Part shown: piece by piece, positions 1-5,988 of the stretch | How the letters are laid out: each line of letters begins with the position of its first letter | Numbering within the stretch: the first letter of the stretch is position 1 | DNA from: Thiomicrorhabdus sp. | GTDB taxonomy: Bacteria > Pseudomonadota > Gammaproteobacteria > Thiomicrospirales > Thiomicrospiraceae | Assembly (NCBI GenBank): GCA_015488565.1 | Contig: WFNQ01000232.1 | Coordinates: 1-6,117 of the forward strand | Direction: 5' to 3' | DNA: 6,117 nucleotides | The notes under the pieces: model-generated | What the model saw: only the letters and a program-made list of their open reading frames with translations | What the model was told of the DNA's origin: nothing | Databases searched by the model: none | Made by a program: the position numbers and the translations under genes

Positions 1-884
1 ATTGGCACAGGCGAGTTACGCATAATCCATTCGCGGGTTTCGTGAATATTACGACCCGTTGAGAGATCCATAACGGTATCCGCCCCCCATTTCGTTGACC
101 AAACCAACTTTTCAACTTCTTCAGGAATGGATGAGCCTACAGAGGAATTACCAATATTGGCGTTTACTTTAATTAAGAAGTTACGTCCAATAATCATCGG
201 TTCTAGTTCAGGGTGATTGATGTTACACGGAATAATCGCTCGTCCACGCGCCACTTCGTCACGTACGAATTCAGGGGTAATCTCTTTGGGAATGGACGCA
301 CCAAACGATTGACCTTCGTGTTGCAGTTTTAACACATCGTCTGCCATCTCAACGCGTTTCATGTTTTCACGAATGGCAATGTACTCCATTTCTGGTGTAA
401 TAATTCCTTGGCGAGCGTAGTGCATTTGGGTGACATTTTTACCCGATTTTGCACGTTTTACCGCAGGTAAGTTATCAAAACGAATGTGCTCTAACCCTTC
501 TTTCGCTAAACGCTCTTGGGTAAAGGCAGAGGTCACGGAATCTAACTGCTCTACATCATTACGCGCTTCAATCCACGCTTCTCTTAATTTTGGCAGTCCT
601 TTATAGACATCAATTTCAATCGAGCTGTCGGTGTAAGCCCCTGACGTATCATAAACATTAATCGGCTCGTTCGGCTCCGTCACGATATTGTCGCCTTCAC
701 CGCTGATGTAGGTATCGCTTGTGGTAATTTGACGCATTCCTATTTTAATGGGATGCAACTTACCTTCAATATAGATTTTTTTAGAGTTGGGAAACGATTG
801 ACCTGAGACATTTTTAATAAATGCTTCAGCAGCAGCGCGTCGTTCGCGACGATCCGTGGTTTTACGATCAGTGGTTTGGTTCAT
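1..884 (-). CDS. thiC: Phosphomethylpyrimidine synthase ThiC, N-terminal part (runs off left edge)
   Basis: ThiC is the radical-SAM enzyme that rearranges aminoimidazole ribotide (AIR) into HMP-phosphate, the pyrimidine half of thiamine, in the cytoplasm. The window holds the first 294 codons, starting MNQTTDRKTTDRRERR at 884. Recognisable ThiC blocks are KIYIEGKLHPIKIGMRQI (about 36-53), PNEPINVYDTSGAYTD (71-86), VTQMHYARQGIITPEMEYIA (151-170), and the substrate-binding stretch CNINHPELEPMIIGRNFLIK (220-239) followed by VNANIGNS (240-247). The full protein is normally about 600-650 residues, so more than half, including the C-terminal CxxCx4C iron-sulfur motif, lies beyond the window. An AAGG Shine-Dalgarno (892-895) sits 7 nt before the ATG. 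Nothing looks broken. Expression should be repressed by thiamine pyrophosphate through the riboswitch in its leader. Confidence 0.97.
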   Translation of the reverse strand, partial: MNQTTDRKTTDRRERRAAAEAFIKNVSGQSFPNSKKIYIEGKLHPIKIGMRQITTSDTYISGEGDNIVTEPNEPINVYDTSGAYTDSSIEIDVYKGLPKLREAWIEARNDVEQLDSVTSAFTQERLAKEGLEHIRFDNLPAVKRAKSGKNVTQMHYARQGIITPEMEYIAIRENMKRVEMADDVLKLQHEGQSFGASIPKEITPEFVRDEVARGRAIIPCNINHPELEPMIIGRNFLIKVNANIGNSSVGSSIPEEVEKLVWSTKWGADTVMDLSTGRNIHETREWIMRNSPVP

Positions 885-940
885 GGCTTGGCCTTTTTAA
901 ATAACGATATAAAAATGGGCGAAGCTCTAAAGACTTGTGT

Positions 941-982
941 AGAAAACAGATGCGATTCAAGGTGAATCATAGGAGATATCTG
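941..982 (-). terminator. Possible regulatory stem with short U-run in the thiC leader
   Basis: Read on the minus strand just after the riboswitch, CAGAT (978-982) can pair with ATCTG (947-951). Inside this, GATTC (964-968) pairs with GAATC (954-958) around an ACCTT loop, and TTTTCT (941-946) follows. This could be a riboswitch-controlled terminator, but the stems are short, AT-rich and interrupted. Translational control or Rho-dependent termination of thiC is at least as likely. Confidence 0.22.
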
Positions 983-983
983 A

Positions 984-1063
984 TTGTTCCCTTCGCTGGT
1001 ATTAACCAGATCAGGTTCTACGGATCCCGCTTACGCGATCTCAGCCTAAAGGCACTCCGACAA
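984..1063 (-). promoter_or_regulatory. TPP (thiamine pyrophosphate) riboswitch, THI element
   Basis: On the minus strand this 80-nt stretch has the conserved TPP aptamer parts in order: the P1 strand TTGT (1060-1063), GGAGTGCC, the CTGAGA box (1039-1044), a variable P3 arm with a CGC-GTAA-GCG hairpin, ACCTGATCTGG (1006-1016), and TTAATACCAGCGAAGGGAA ending at 987, closed by ACAA (984-987). It lies about 100 nt upstream of the thiC start and 10 nt downstream of a good -10 box. It should bind TPP and switch off thiC when thiamine is plentiful. Confidence 0.97.
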
Positions 1064-1073
1064 AACTGTGGCA

Positions 1074-1102
1074 ATTATAGAGGTATTCATTGCATTAGTC
1101 AT
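1074..1102 (-). promoter_or_regulatory. Sigma70-type promoter of thiC
   Basis: On the minus strand there is a perfect TATAAT -10 (1074-1079), exactly 17 nt from ATGACT (1097-1102), which matches 4 of 6 positions of the -35 consensus. Transcription would start near 1066-1068, a few bases before the P1 stem of the TPP aptamer, as expected for a riboswitch leader. Confidence 0.75.
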
Positions 1103-1130
1103 TGTTTTTTATGGTCGCTAACGTTATATT
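1102..1130 (+). promoter_or_regulatory. Candidate promoter for the Sel1-repeat / phosphorylase operon
   Basis: TTGTTT (1102-1107), a 17-nt spacer and TATATT (1125-1130) lie about 40 nt upstream of the ATG at 1171, divergent from the thiC promoter and abutting its -35 box. The -10 matches 5 of 6 consensus bases; the -35 matches only the TTG. It is a reasonable but unproven call in AT-rich DNA. Confidence 0.35.
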
Positions 1131-1170
1131 TAAATGACTTCAATCCAATAGAGTTTTTTAACGAATCCCC

Positions 1171-1962
1171 ATGAAACAGTCCCTTTTTCTTTTGTTTTTT
1201 ATTCATACCCTATTTTTTAGCCATCACTTATACGCGGCAACCCCCCAGTGTAAAAAAGATTTTACTGGCGAAATGAAATCCATCTGCACGAAAGCCATTA
1301 AAGATGACCCCGAAGCGCAATTGCAAATCAGTCGATATTATGCCGGTCAAATAGACCCCAATGTGGTGAACTACCCGCAAGCCTTCTATTGGCACAGACG
1401 TTTAGCGCGTTTAGCGGTTCACTTAAAATTAGAAGATCCCGTTTACTCTGAAACCATGTACAACACGGGGGTATTTTATGCCGATGGATTAGGGGTAAAG
1501 CAAGACCATAAAAAAGCGCTTTATTGGTTTAAAAAATCCGCTGAACGAGGTGATGATATTGCGATGTTTCGGCTGGCTCTTATTTACTCCGATGGCCTTG
1601 GCGTTACGGCCAATTTACAAGAAAGCTTAGACTGGCTAAAAAGAGCCGTGGTTGCTGGAAATTTAGATGCAAAAGTCTTGTTGGCACAAGTCTATTCCGA
1701 AGGAAAACTGCTCCCTCAAAACAATATGCTTGCCGTTAAACTGCTCAGAGAAGCGGTTGAACAAAACTCAGCGAGTGCACACTTTGCCCTCGGTAATTTT
1801 TATTTGCATGGTATCGAAGTTGAAAAAAGCCGTCTTATGGCTAAAACCCTATTTGGCAAGGCGTGTCGAGCTAACTTACTGGAAGCATGCCGAGCGTATT
1901 TTGATTTAGATACTCAAGAGGAGGCATCCGCCCTCACCCCACAAGAGCCCCCTTTCGAGTAA
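1171..1962 (+). CDS. Secreted or periplasmic Sel1-like repeat (SLR) protein
   Basis: This 263-residue protein begins with a Sec signal peptide: MKQ, then a hydrophobic core LFLLFFIHTLFF, then LYA-A with likely cleavage after A22. It is not a lipoprotein, because the first Cys (C27) lacks a lipobox. The mature part is built of Sel1/TPR-like helical repeats, clearest at about 96-127 (YNTGVFYADGLGVKQDHKKA...WFKKSAERGD), 131-163 (FRLALIYSDGLGV...WLKRAVVAGN), 167-199 and 203-235; a more divergent unit lies at about 49-85. Four cysteines (27, 39, 232, 240) could form disulfides outside the cytoplasm. SLR proteins are protein-interaction scaffolds with no activity of their own, so the partner cannot be named. 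The Shine-Dalgarno before the ATG at 1171 is poor, but the signal peptide fits this start. The gene ends 16 nt before the phosphorylase gene, suggesting co-transcription. Confidence 0.88.
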   Translation: MKQSLFLLFFIHTLFFSHHLYAATPQCKKDFTGEMKSICTKAIKDDPEAQLQISRYYAGQIDPNVVNYPQAFYWHRRLARLAVHLKLEDPVYSETMYNTGVFYADGLGVKQDHKKALYWFKKSAERGDDIAMFRLALIYSDGLGVTANLQESLDWLKRAVVAGNLDAKVLLAQVYSEGKLLPQNNMLAVKLLREAVEQNSASAHFALGNFYLHGIEVEKSRLMAKTLFGKACRANLLEACRAYFDLDTQEEASALTPQEPPFE

Positions 1963-1978
1963 TAACGGAGTAACTCCT

Positions 1979-3523
1979 ATGGATAATACCTTAAAGCTCA
2001 AACGCATTGCCATTGATACCTACAAAGAGAACGTGGTGTATTTACACCGAGATTGTGACATCTATCAAAGCCAAGGGTTTCAAGCGCTAAATAAAATTGA
2101 AGTGTACACCGATCACCCTCCCACCCAAGTATTTGCCGTTTTAAATGTGGTGGATGGCGAATGCATTATCGCACCAGGTGAAATTGGGCTGAGTGAACAG
2201 GTGTTTAAGCAGTTCAACCAACCCGAAGGCAGCCCTCTTAAGGTAAGACATGCGACACAACCAAAATCACTGTCTTATGTTCACCGTAAAATATCTGGCG
2301 ACCGCTTAACCTATTCTGAATACCTTGAAATCATTCAAGACATCAATGCCAATCGCTACTCTAAAATTGAGATTACCGCTTATTTAGTGGGCTGTGCCGA
2401 ATCGGAAATGGATCGAGATGAGGTGCTTTACCTTACCCAAGCCATGATTAATACGGGAGAGCGCATTGACTGGAACGGCGCCATGGTGGCTGACAAACAC
2501 TGTATTGGAGGCATCCCTGGCAATCGAACCAGCTTATTGATTATGCCTATTGTGGCCGCTTATGGACTCTTAATCCCCAAAACATCCAGCCGTGCCATTA
2601 CTTCACCCGCGGGGTCTGCCGATACCATGGAAGCACTTGCCAATGTGGAGCTGGACATTGCTAAACTCAAACAAATTGTGAAACAATACGGTGGCTGTTT
2701 AGCATGGGGAGGAACCGCCAAACTCGCGCCTGTAGATGACATTTTAATTACGGTTGAACGCCCGCTTTCAATGGATTCTCCAGGGCAAATGGTTGCCTCA
2801 ATACTCTCTAAAAAAGTTGCGGCAGGGGTGACGCACTTAATCATTGACATTCCCGTTGGCCCTACCGCTAAGATGCACAGTTACAGTAAGGCCACTAAAC
2901 TGCGTAAACTGTTTGAATACGTGGGTGATAATTTAGGCTTGCATCTCGAAGTGATTATGACCGATGGCAAACAACCCATTGGATCTGGAGTCGGGCCAAA
3001 TTTAGAAGCACGAGACATTATGCGAGTATTGGAAAATGACCCGCTTGCCTCAAAACATTTACAAGAAAAAGCGTTGCAACTGTCGGGAAGAATCATTGAG
3101 TTTGACAGCAAAGTCCGTGCAGGACAAGGCTATGCCATTGCACGAGATATTTTACAATCAGGACGCGCTTTAGAAAAATTTAATAACATATTGGATGCCC
3201 AAGGACGCAACCCAAACCCACTCTGTTTTGGTTCGCTGACCTATGATGTCACCGCACCCCAAACAGGTACTGTAAATGCCATCAATAATTTTGTGGTCGC
3301 CCACATTGCACGATTAGCGGGAGCACCGATTGACAAAGGGTCTGGGCTGTATATTCATAAAAAAATGGGGGATCGTGTGGTAAAAGGAGAGCCACTTTAT
3401 ACCATTTATGCCGAGTTTGAAGCCGATCTCAAGTTTGCTCAAGAAGCCGCCGCATTAGATTCAGGGTTTGACGTCAATCATTCTGAGGACTATTCAGCCA
3501 CTAGGAGCCTGTCCGAGAACTAG
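1979..3523 (+). CDS. AMP phosphorylase / thymidine phosphorylase 2 family enzyme, C-terminus altered by insertion
   Basis: This 514-residue pyrimidine/nucleotide phosphorylase is of the long type that has an extra N-terminal domain of about 90 residues. Archaeal AMP phosphorylase has this layout, and bacterial members are usually annotated 'putative thymidine phosphorylase'. Family blocks seen are VADKHCIGGIPGNRTS (170-185, phosphate-binding region), KTSSRAITSPAGSADTMEAL (201-220, counterpart of the thymidine phosphorylase signature), GGCLAWGGTAKLAPVDD (238-254), MTDGKQPIGSGVGPNLEARD (327-346) and a C-terminal barrel domain with GSGLYIHKKMGDRVVKGEP (454-472). It should cleave a nucleoside or NMP with phosphate to base plus (phospho)ribose-1-phosphate in the cytoplasm. 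The family resemblance favours NMP, but the substrate cannot be fixed here. GGAG (1967-1970) lies 8 nt before the ATG and can pair with CTCC (1974-1977). The last residues (RSLSEN) and the TAG stop come from the MITE-like element's left end; without it the frame would read on to TGA at 3687-3689. Confidence 0.92.
   Translation: MDNTLKLKRIAIDTYKENVVYLHRDCDIYQSQGFQALNKIEVYTDHPPTQVFAVLNVVDGECIIAPGEIGLSEQVFKQFNQPEGSPLKVRHATQPKSLSYVHRKISGDRLTYSEYLEIIQDINANRYSKIEITAYLVGCAESEMDRDEVLYLTQAMINTGERIDWNGAMVADKHCIGGIPGNRTSLLIMPIVAAYGLLIPKTSSRAITSPAGSADTMEALANVELDIAKLKQIVKQYGGCLAWGGTAKLAPVDDILITVERPLSMDSPGQMVASILSKKVAAGVTHLIIDIPVGPTAKMHSYSKATKLRKLFEYVGDNLGLHLEVIMTDGKQPIGSGVGPNLEARDIMRVLENDPLASKHLQEKALQLSGRIIEFDSKVRAGQGYAIARDILQSGRALEKFNNILDAQGRNPNPLCFGSLTYDVTAPQTGTVNAINNFVVAHIARLAGAPIDKGSGLYIHKKMGDRVVKGEPLYTIYAEFEADLKFAQEAAALDSGFDVNHSEDYSATRSLSEN
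3501..3504. repeat. CTAG target-site duplication, left copy
   Basis: CTAG at 3501-3504 and again at 3664-3667 flank the inverted-repeat element and look like the 4-bp duplication made at insertion. Because CTAG is its own reverse complement it could also be counted as part of the inverted repeat. The YTAR-type target is known for several IS5-family groups. Confidence 0.6.
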
Positions 3524-3663
3524 AACCGTAACGAAAATTACAGAAACGTTATAAGGCGAGCTTATCAAAAAAGGCGAATAGCACGGCTATTTAACGACTT
3601 TGATAAGCTCGGCTTATGATGTTTATGGGATTTGCAGTCGGTTTTTAGTTCTCGGACAGGCTC
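3505..3663. mobile_element. MITE-like non-autonomous element, 159 bp, near-palindromic
   Basis: The ends are perfect 18-bp inverted repeats: GAGCCTGTCCGAGAACTA (3505-3522) and its reverse complement (3646-3663), flanked by CTAG on both sides. Inside is a second arm pair, ATAAGGCGAGCTTATCAAA (3551-3569) against 3599-3617, 19 bp with one mismatch. At the centre is AATAGC-ACG-GCTATT (3577-3591). The DNA between outer and inner arms is only weakly self-complementary. There is no open reading frame for a transposase, so movement would need a transposase supplied elsewhere in the genome. The CTAG duplication is consistent with an IS5-family parent, but this assignment is inferred. The element sits in the end of the phosphorylase gene and provides its stop codon; its strong stems could also act as a transcript end or stabiliser. 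Confidence 0.85.
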
Positions 3664-3667
3664 CTAG
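3664..3667. repeat. CTAG target-site duplication, right copy
   Basis: This is the partner of the CTAG at 3501-3504. Removing the element and one CTAG restores an unbroken reading frame across the junction (ACT-AGG-GTT-AGG), ending at TGA 3687-3689. That fits a simple insertion into the 3' end of the phosphorylase gene. Confidence 0.6.
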
Positions 3668-3807
3668 GGTTAGGGGATGTTGTTTATGAAACCTAAATAA
3701 TGTATTAAATAAAGTTAATAAAAACAAATGATTAAACGTTTTTTAAGGCTAAATAAAATGATAAACAGGCTGTTTTATACATCGTTCATACGTGTAATAT
3801 GAGATGT

Positions 3808-3812
3808 GTTAG
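3808..3812 (+). other. Possible left boundary (GTTAG core) of the first gene cassette
   Basis: GTTAG at 3808-3812, 35 bp before the next gene, matches the GTTAG core at 4903-4907 in the attC-like site. A cassette cut after each G would run from 3809 to 4903, about 1.1 kb with one gene, a normal cassette size. No attC or attI structure is recognisable upstream, and another GTTAG (3827-3831) is an equal candidate, so this boundary is tentative. The surrounding AT-rich spacer (3668-3847) shows no convincing promoter. Confidence 0.3.
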
Positions 3813-3847
3813 GATGTCTAATTATAGTTAGCTCTTGAGGAGAAAAA

Positions 3848-4807
3848 ATGAGCATCATTCAAAATGCTATTGATTCAATTCAAATCGGAATTGAAGACTA
3901 TCAAGATGGAGATGATAGAAGAAGTGTATCGGCAGTAAGAAATATTTCTGCCGGAATACTTCTTCTTTATAAAGATAAGCTTTGTCAATTGTCTCCTGAT
4001 GAGAATAAAGAGTTGCTTATAAAGCAAAATATAAGACCAGTCCAAAATGAAAGTGGGGATATTGTATTTGAAGGAAAGGGCAATAAAACTGTCGATGTTC
4101 AATCTATTAAAGAAAGGTTCAAAAGCCTGAATGTTTCAGTAGACTGGGGTCGTTTTGACGAAATAAATAAATTGAGAAATGATCTTGAGCATTACTATAC
4201 TGCGAAATCACCTGATGCAGTCCGTGAAATTGTAGCAAAATCATTTCTTTTAATAAGGGATTTTTTAGCTGATTATTTAGATAAAGATCCACAAAAAACT
4301 CTTGGTGATGATGCATGGGCAATATTACTCGAAGTTAGTGAGGTTTACTCCGCTGAAGAGAAGTCTTGTAAAGCATCTATAGATGCTATTGAATGGCAAT
4401 ACGATTCCGTTCTGGATTCTTTAAAACATTTGCGTTGCGGTCAATGTCATTCATCATTGATTCAAGCTCCAAATAATGAAGATTGTTATCCTAGAATAAC
4501 TTTTCATTGCAAATCATGTAATTTTGACTTTTTCTTTGATGATGTTGTTGAACAGTGCATAGATGATTCTCTAGCTGGAGAAGCACATTATGCTATTAAA
4601 GATGGTGGTGAATCACCATATGAAAACTGCCCTGAGTGCAATCAAAGCACATTTATTCATAGTGAGAAATGTTGCGTGTCATGTGGTTATAAAATGGAAT
4701 ATGTGAACTGTGAAATATGTGAAGAACCTTTGAGTATTGAAGAGCAGTATAACGAAGGTAAGTGTAGTTATTGCCAGTATAAATGGGAAAAAATGCTGGC
4801 AGAATGA
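3848..4807 (+). CDS. HEPN-like protein with three C-terminal zinc ribbons, unknown function
   Basis: I do not recognise this 319-residue protein as a named family. The N-terminal part (about 1-145) is helical and contains INKLRNDLEHYY, that is R110-N111-x3-H115. This matches the R-x4-6-H motif, with a polar residue after R, of HEPN ribonuclease domains. The C-terminal part has three consecutive CxxC pairs that look like zinc ribbons: C197/C200 with C221/C224, C261/C264 with C276/C279, and C288/C291 with C306/C309. There is no signal peptide or membrane segment, so it should be cytoplasmic. A strong GAGGAG (3837-3842) lies 5 nt before the ATG. The stop codon sits one base before the pairing core of the attC-like site, as is usual for integron cassette genes. 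Base composition is more AT-rich than in thiC or the phosphorylase gene, suggesting transfer. An RNase toxin, defence effector or RNA-binding regulator are all possible; none is shown. Confidence 0.85.
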   Translation: MSIIQNAIDSIQIGIEDYQDGDDRRSVSAVRNISAGILLLYKDKLCQLSPDENKELLIKQNIRPVQNESGDIVFEGKGNKTVDVQSIKERFKSLNVSVDWGRFDEINKLRNDLEHYYTAKSPDAVREIVAKSFLLIRDFLADYLDKDPQKTLGDDAWAILLEVSEVYSAEEKSCKASIDAIEWQYDSVLDSLKHLRCGQCHSSLIQAPNNEDCYPRITFHCKSCNFDFFFDDVVEQCIDDSLAGEAHYAIKDGGESPYENCPECNQSTFIHSEKCCVSCGYKMEYVNCEICEEPLSIEEQYNEGKCSYCQYKWEKMLAE

Positions 4808-4909
4808 GCTAACAAATAGCTACACCGGACAATTTAAAGCGGCACTTATTTTTCTATAAAGACAGCAAAAATATGCCACTTTAAATTGCCGGTGATCAAG
4901 GCGTTAGAA
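4808..4909 (+). repeat. Integron attC-like recombination site
   Basis: The outer cores CTAAC (4809-4813) and GTTAG (4903-4907) are complementary. Inside, CACCGG (4823-4828) pairs with CCGGTG (4889-4894), and CAATTTAAAG (4830-4839) pairs perfectly with CTTTAAATTG (4879-4888), leaving a single unpaired A (4829) on one arm. After a C/A mismatch, GGCA (4841-4844) pairs with TGCC (4874-4877), and TATTTTT (4847-4853) with AAAAATA (4867-4873), around a 13-nt loop. Complementary outer cores, a 5-10 nt gap, a long stem with an unpaired base on one strand only, and a terminal loop are the known architecture of folded attC sites. The position, directly after one stop codon and 11 nt (core to ATG) before the next gene, fits too. 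The expected cut is between G4903 and T4904. The R'' core is not a perfect consensus match. Confidence 0.78.
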
Positions 4910-4918
4910 GTATCCAAT

Positions 4919-5755
4919 ATGACAAGTGAAACTGAAAATAAAGGTATGCCCATATATTTGGATGAAACTACGAGGACTATTTCAGATTCTCTGGAAAAAA
5001 TTGAGATTGACGCATGGTTTCCTTTAAATAGTCCAGCTCATAAGTTATGGCGTTGTTTAGAATCGTTACGAGATTTAGAAGAGTTGCTAACTGATTCCGC
5101 TAATCAAAAGAACGCTACTAAACGTAAAAGAAAATTAAAAATAGCCATAACTCCTTTATATTCTTTAATCATAAGCATTGATGACCTGTGTAACGATATT
5201 CAAGGAAACAAAGAGACGCGTAGATTACTAGAGGTATCAAAGGTAAAGGAAGTATCAGAAATACAAAAAAGGTTTTCTGAATTACTTCCTCATGATCACA
5301 AGGCTGTTGTATCTACAGTAAGAAATAAGCTTTCTGCACATATTGACAAAAAAAACCACCCTTCTCAGGCCCAAAAAATTGGGGATGTAATTACAGCACA
5401 TGAGTTTGGAAGATGGTTACACATCTGTTTACATTTAATGCTTGATCTCACAAAACTAGATATTTACACATGGTCTTGCAAAGCACCTAATGAAGAATAT
5501 GTTTGTTTTATGACGAATGAACCATATATCGTTATAATAAAGCCCGAGGGTAAAAAAGGGGCTGAGTTGGTTGCTCTTAATATAGCCAATGGATCACCTC
5601 GAAATGCAATACCAGAAGTAATCGGTGAGCTTGTTACTCATTCGCAATGGATGTTTAAAAAAGGACAACCTAGAATAAGCAATTTAAAAGAAGATAAGAA
5701 AGAAAATTGGAATACTTTTAAAGACTATTCACACATTCATGAAAAAAACTTATAA
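4919..5755 (+). CDS. Hypothetical cassette protein with HEPN-like RN-x4-H motif
   Basis: I do not recognise the family of this 278-residue protein. I chose the ATG at 4919 (MTSETENKGMPIYLDE) rather than the in-frame TTG at 4886, because the latter lies inside the attC stem; a weak GAAG (4907-4910) precedes it. The protein is mostly helical with no signal peptide or membrane segment. A basic run KRKRKLK lies at 69-74. AVVSTVRNKLSAHIDKK gives R135-N136-x4-H141, again like the R-x4-6-H catalytic motif of HEPN ribonucleases, followed by a helix WLHICLHLMLDLTKL (166-180). The C-terminal third (about 190-250) looks more beta-rich (YVCFMTNEPYIVIIKPEG). The stop TAA overlaps TAAC (5753-5756), which could be the first core of another attC whose second half is missing. 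DNA is AT-rich like the preceding gene. Function is unknown; an RNase-type defence or toxin role is inference from the motif. Confidence 0.8.
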   Translation: MTSETENKGMPIYLDETTRTISDSLEKIEIDAWFPLNSPAHKLWRCLESLRDLEELLTDSANQKNATKRKRKLKIAITPLYSLIISIDDLCNDIQGNKETRRLLEVSKVKEVSEIQKRFSELLPHDHKAVVSTVRNKLSAHIDKKNHPSQAQKIGDVITAHEFGRWLHICLHLMLDLTKLDIYTWSCKAPNEEYVCFMTNEPYIVIIKPEGKKGAELVALNIANGSPRNAIPEVIGELVTHSQWMFKKGQPRISNLKEDKKENWNTFKDYSHIHEKNL

Positions 5756-5862
5756 CGAATAAGGTTTGTAGTGGTCTAGTAAAGCTGTAGGGATCTATAG
5801 CCTATAATAATCTTAAAAATTAATAGGATATAACGTGACGATAAGTGGGGTCAGTGTCGACT

Positions 5863-5988
5863 TTAATTTGATACAATCGGATGAATGTCATTCAGCATAA
5901 AGGGGTCAAAGCCACTGGTGTCCCACTTAGCAGAAACAAAAAAGCCTGAATCAAACCAAATTGTTACAATGTAAGTACGACCAAACAT
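5863..5988 (-). CDS. Small unsupported open frame, possible remnant peptide
   Basis: A 41-codon minus-strand frame starts MFGRTYIVTIWFDSGFFVSA and ends DIHPIVSN before TAA at 5863-5865. Its composition (WFDSG, KWDTSGFDPF) looks somewhat protein-like, and the frame stays open upstream into the tandem array until a stop at 6037-6039. There is no clear ribosome site and no family match that I can make. It may be the tail of a decayed gene or chance coding within a repeat. Confidence 0.15.
   Translation of the reverse strand: MFGRTYIVTIWFDSGFFVSAKWDTSGFDPFMLNDIHPIVSN

Noticed and set aside
935..1174. 79-codon plus-strand open frame between thiC and the Sel1-repeat gene
   Set aside because: It runs antisense across the TPP riboswitch and the thiC promoter, whose conserved bases explain the sequence fully; there is no ribosome site or protein-like composition.
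1667..1909. Second plus-strand frame inside the Sel1-repeat gene
   Set aside because: It is an out-of-frame shadow; the main frame has a signal peptide and clear repeats.
2560..3111. Two minus-strand frames (2560-2850 and 2881-3111) opposite the phosphorylase gene
   Set aside because: They are antisense to strongly conserved phosphorylase motifs and have no ribosome sites or recognisable features.
3505..3663. Truncated insertion sequence with a transposase fragment
   Set aside because: No coding stretch of useful length lies between the inverted repeats; the near-palindromic layout fits a MITE-like element better.
3668..3847. attI site, attC site or strong terminator before the first cassette
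   Set aside because: There is no TAAC-type partner core, no paired stem of attC type and no GC-rich stem with a T-run. The ATAAACA-GGC-TGTTTTAT hairpin near 3762-3779 is weak and AT-rich.
3875..4322. Two minus-strand frames (3875-4102 and 4119-4322) opposite the HEPN/zinc-ribbon gene
   Set aside because: They are antisense shadows in AT-rich DNA; the plus-strand gene has a strong Shine-Dalgarno and paired cysteine motifs.
4886..4918. TTG at 4886 as the start of the second cassette gene
   Set aside because: It lies inside the attC stem and would make the cut site part of the protein; the ATG at 4919 just after the site is the usual arrangement.
5881..5949. 22-codon plus-strand frame (MNVIQHKG...)
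   Set aside because: It is too short, has no ribosome site, overlaps a repeat-rich stretch, and gives no recognisable family.
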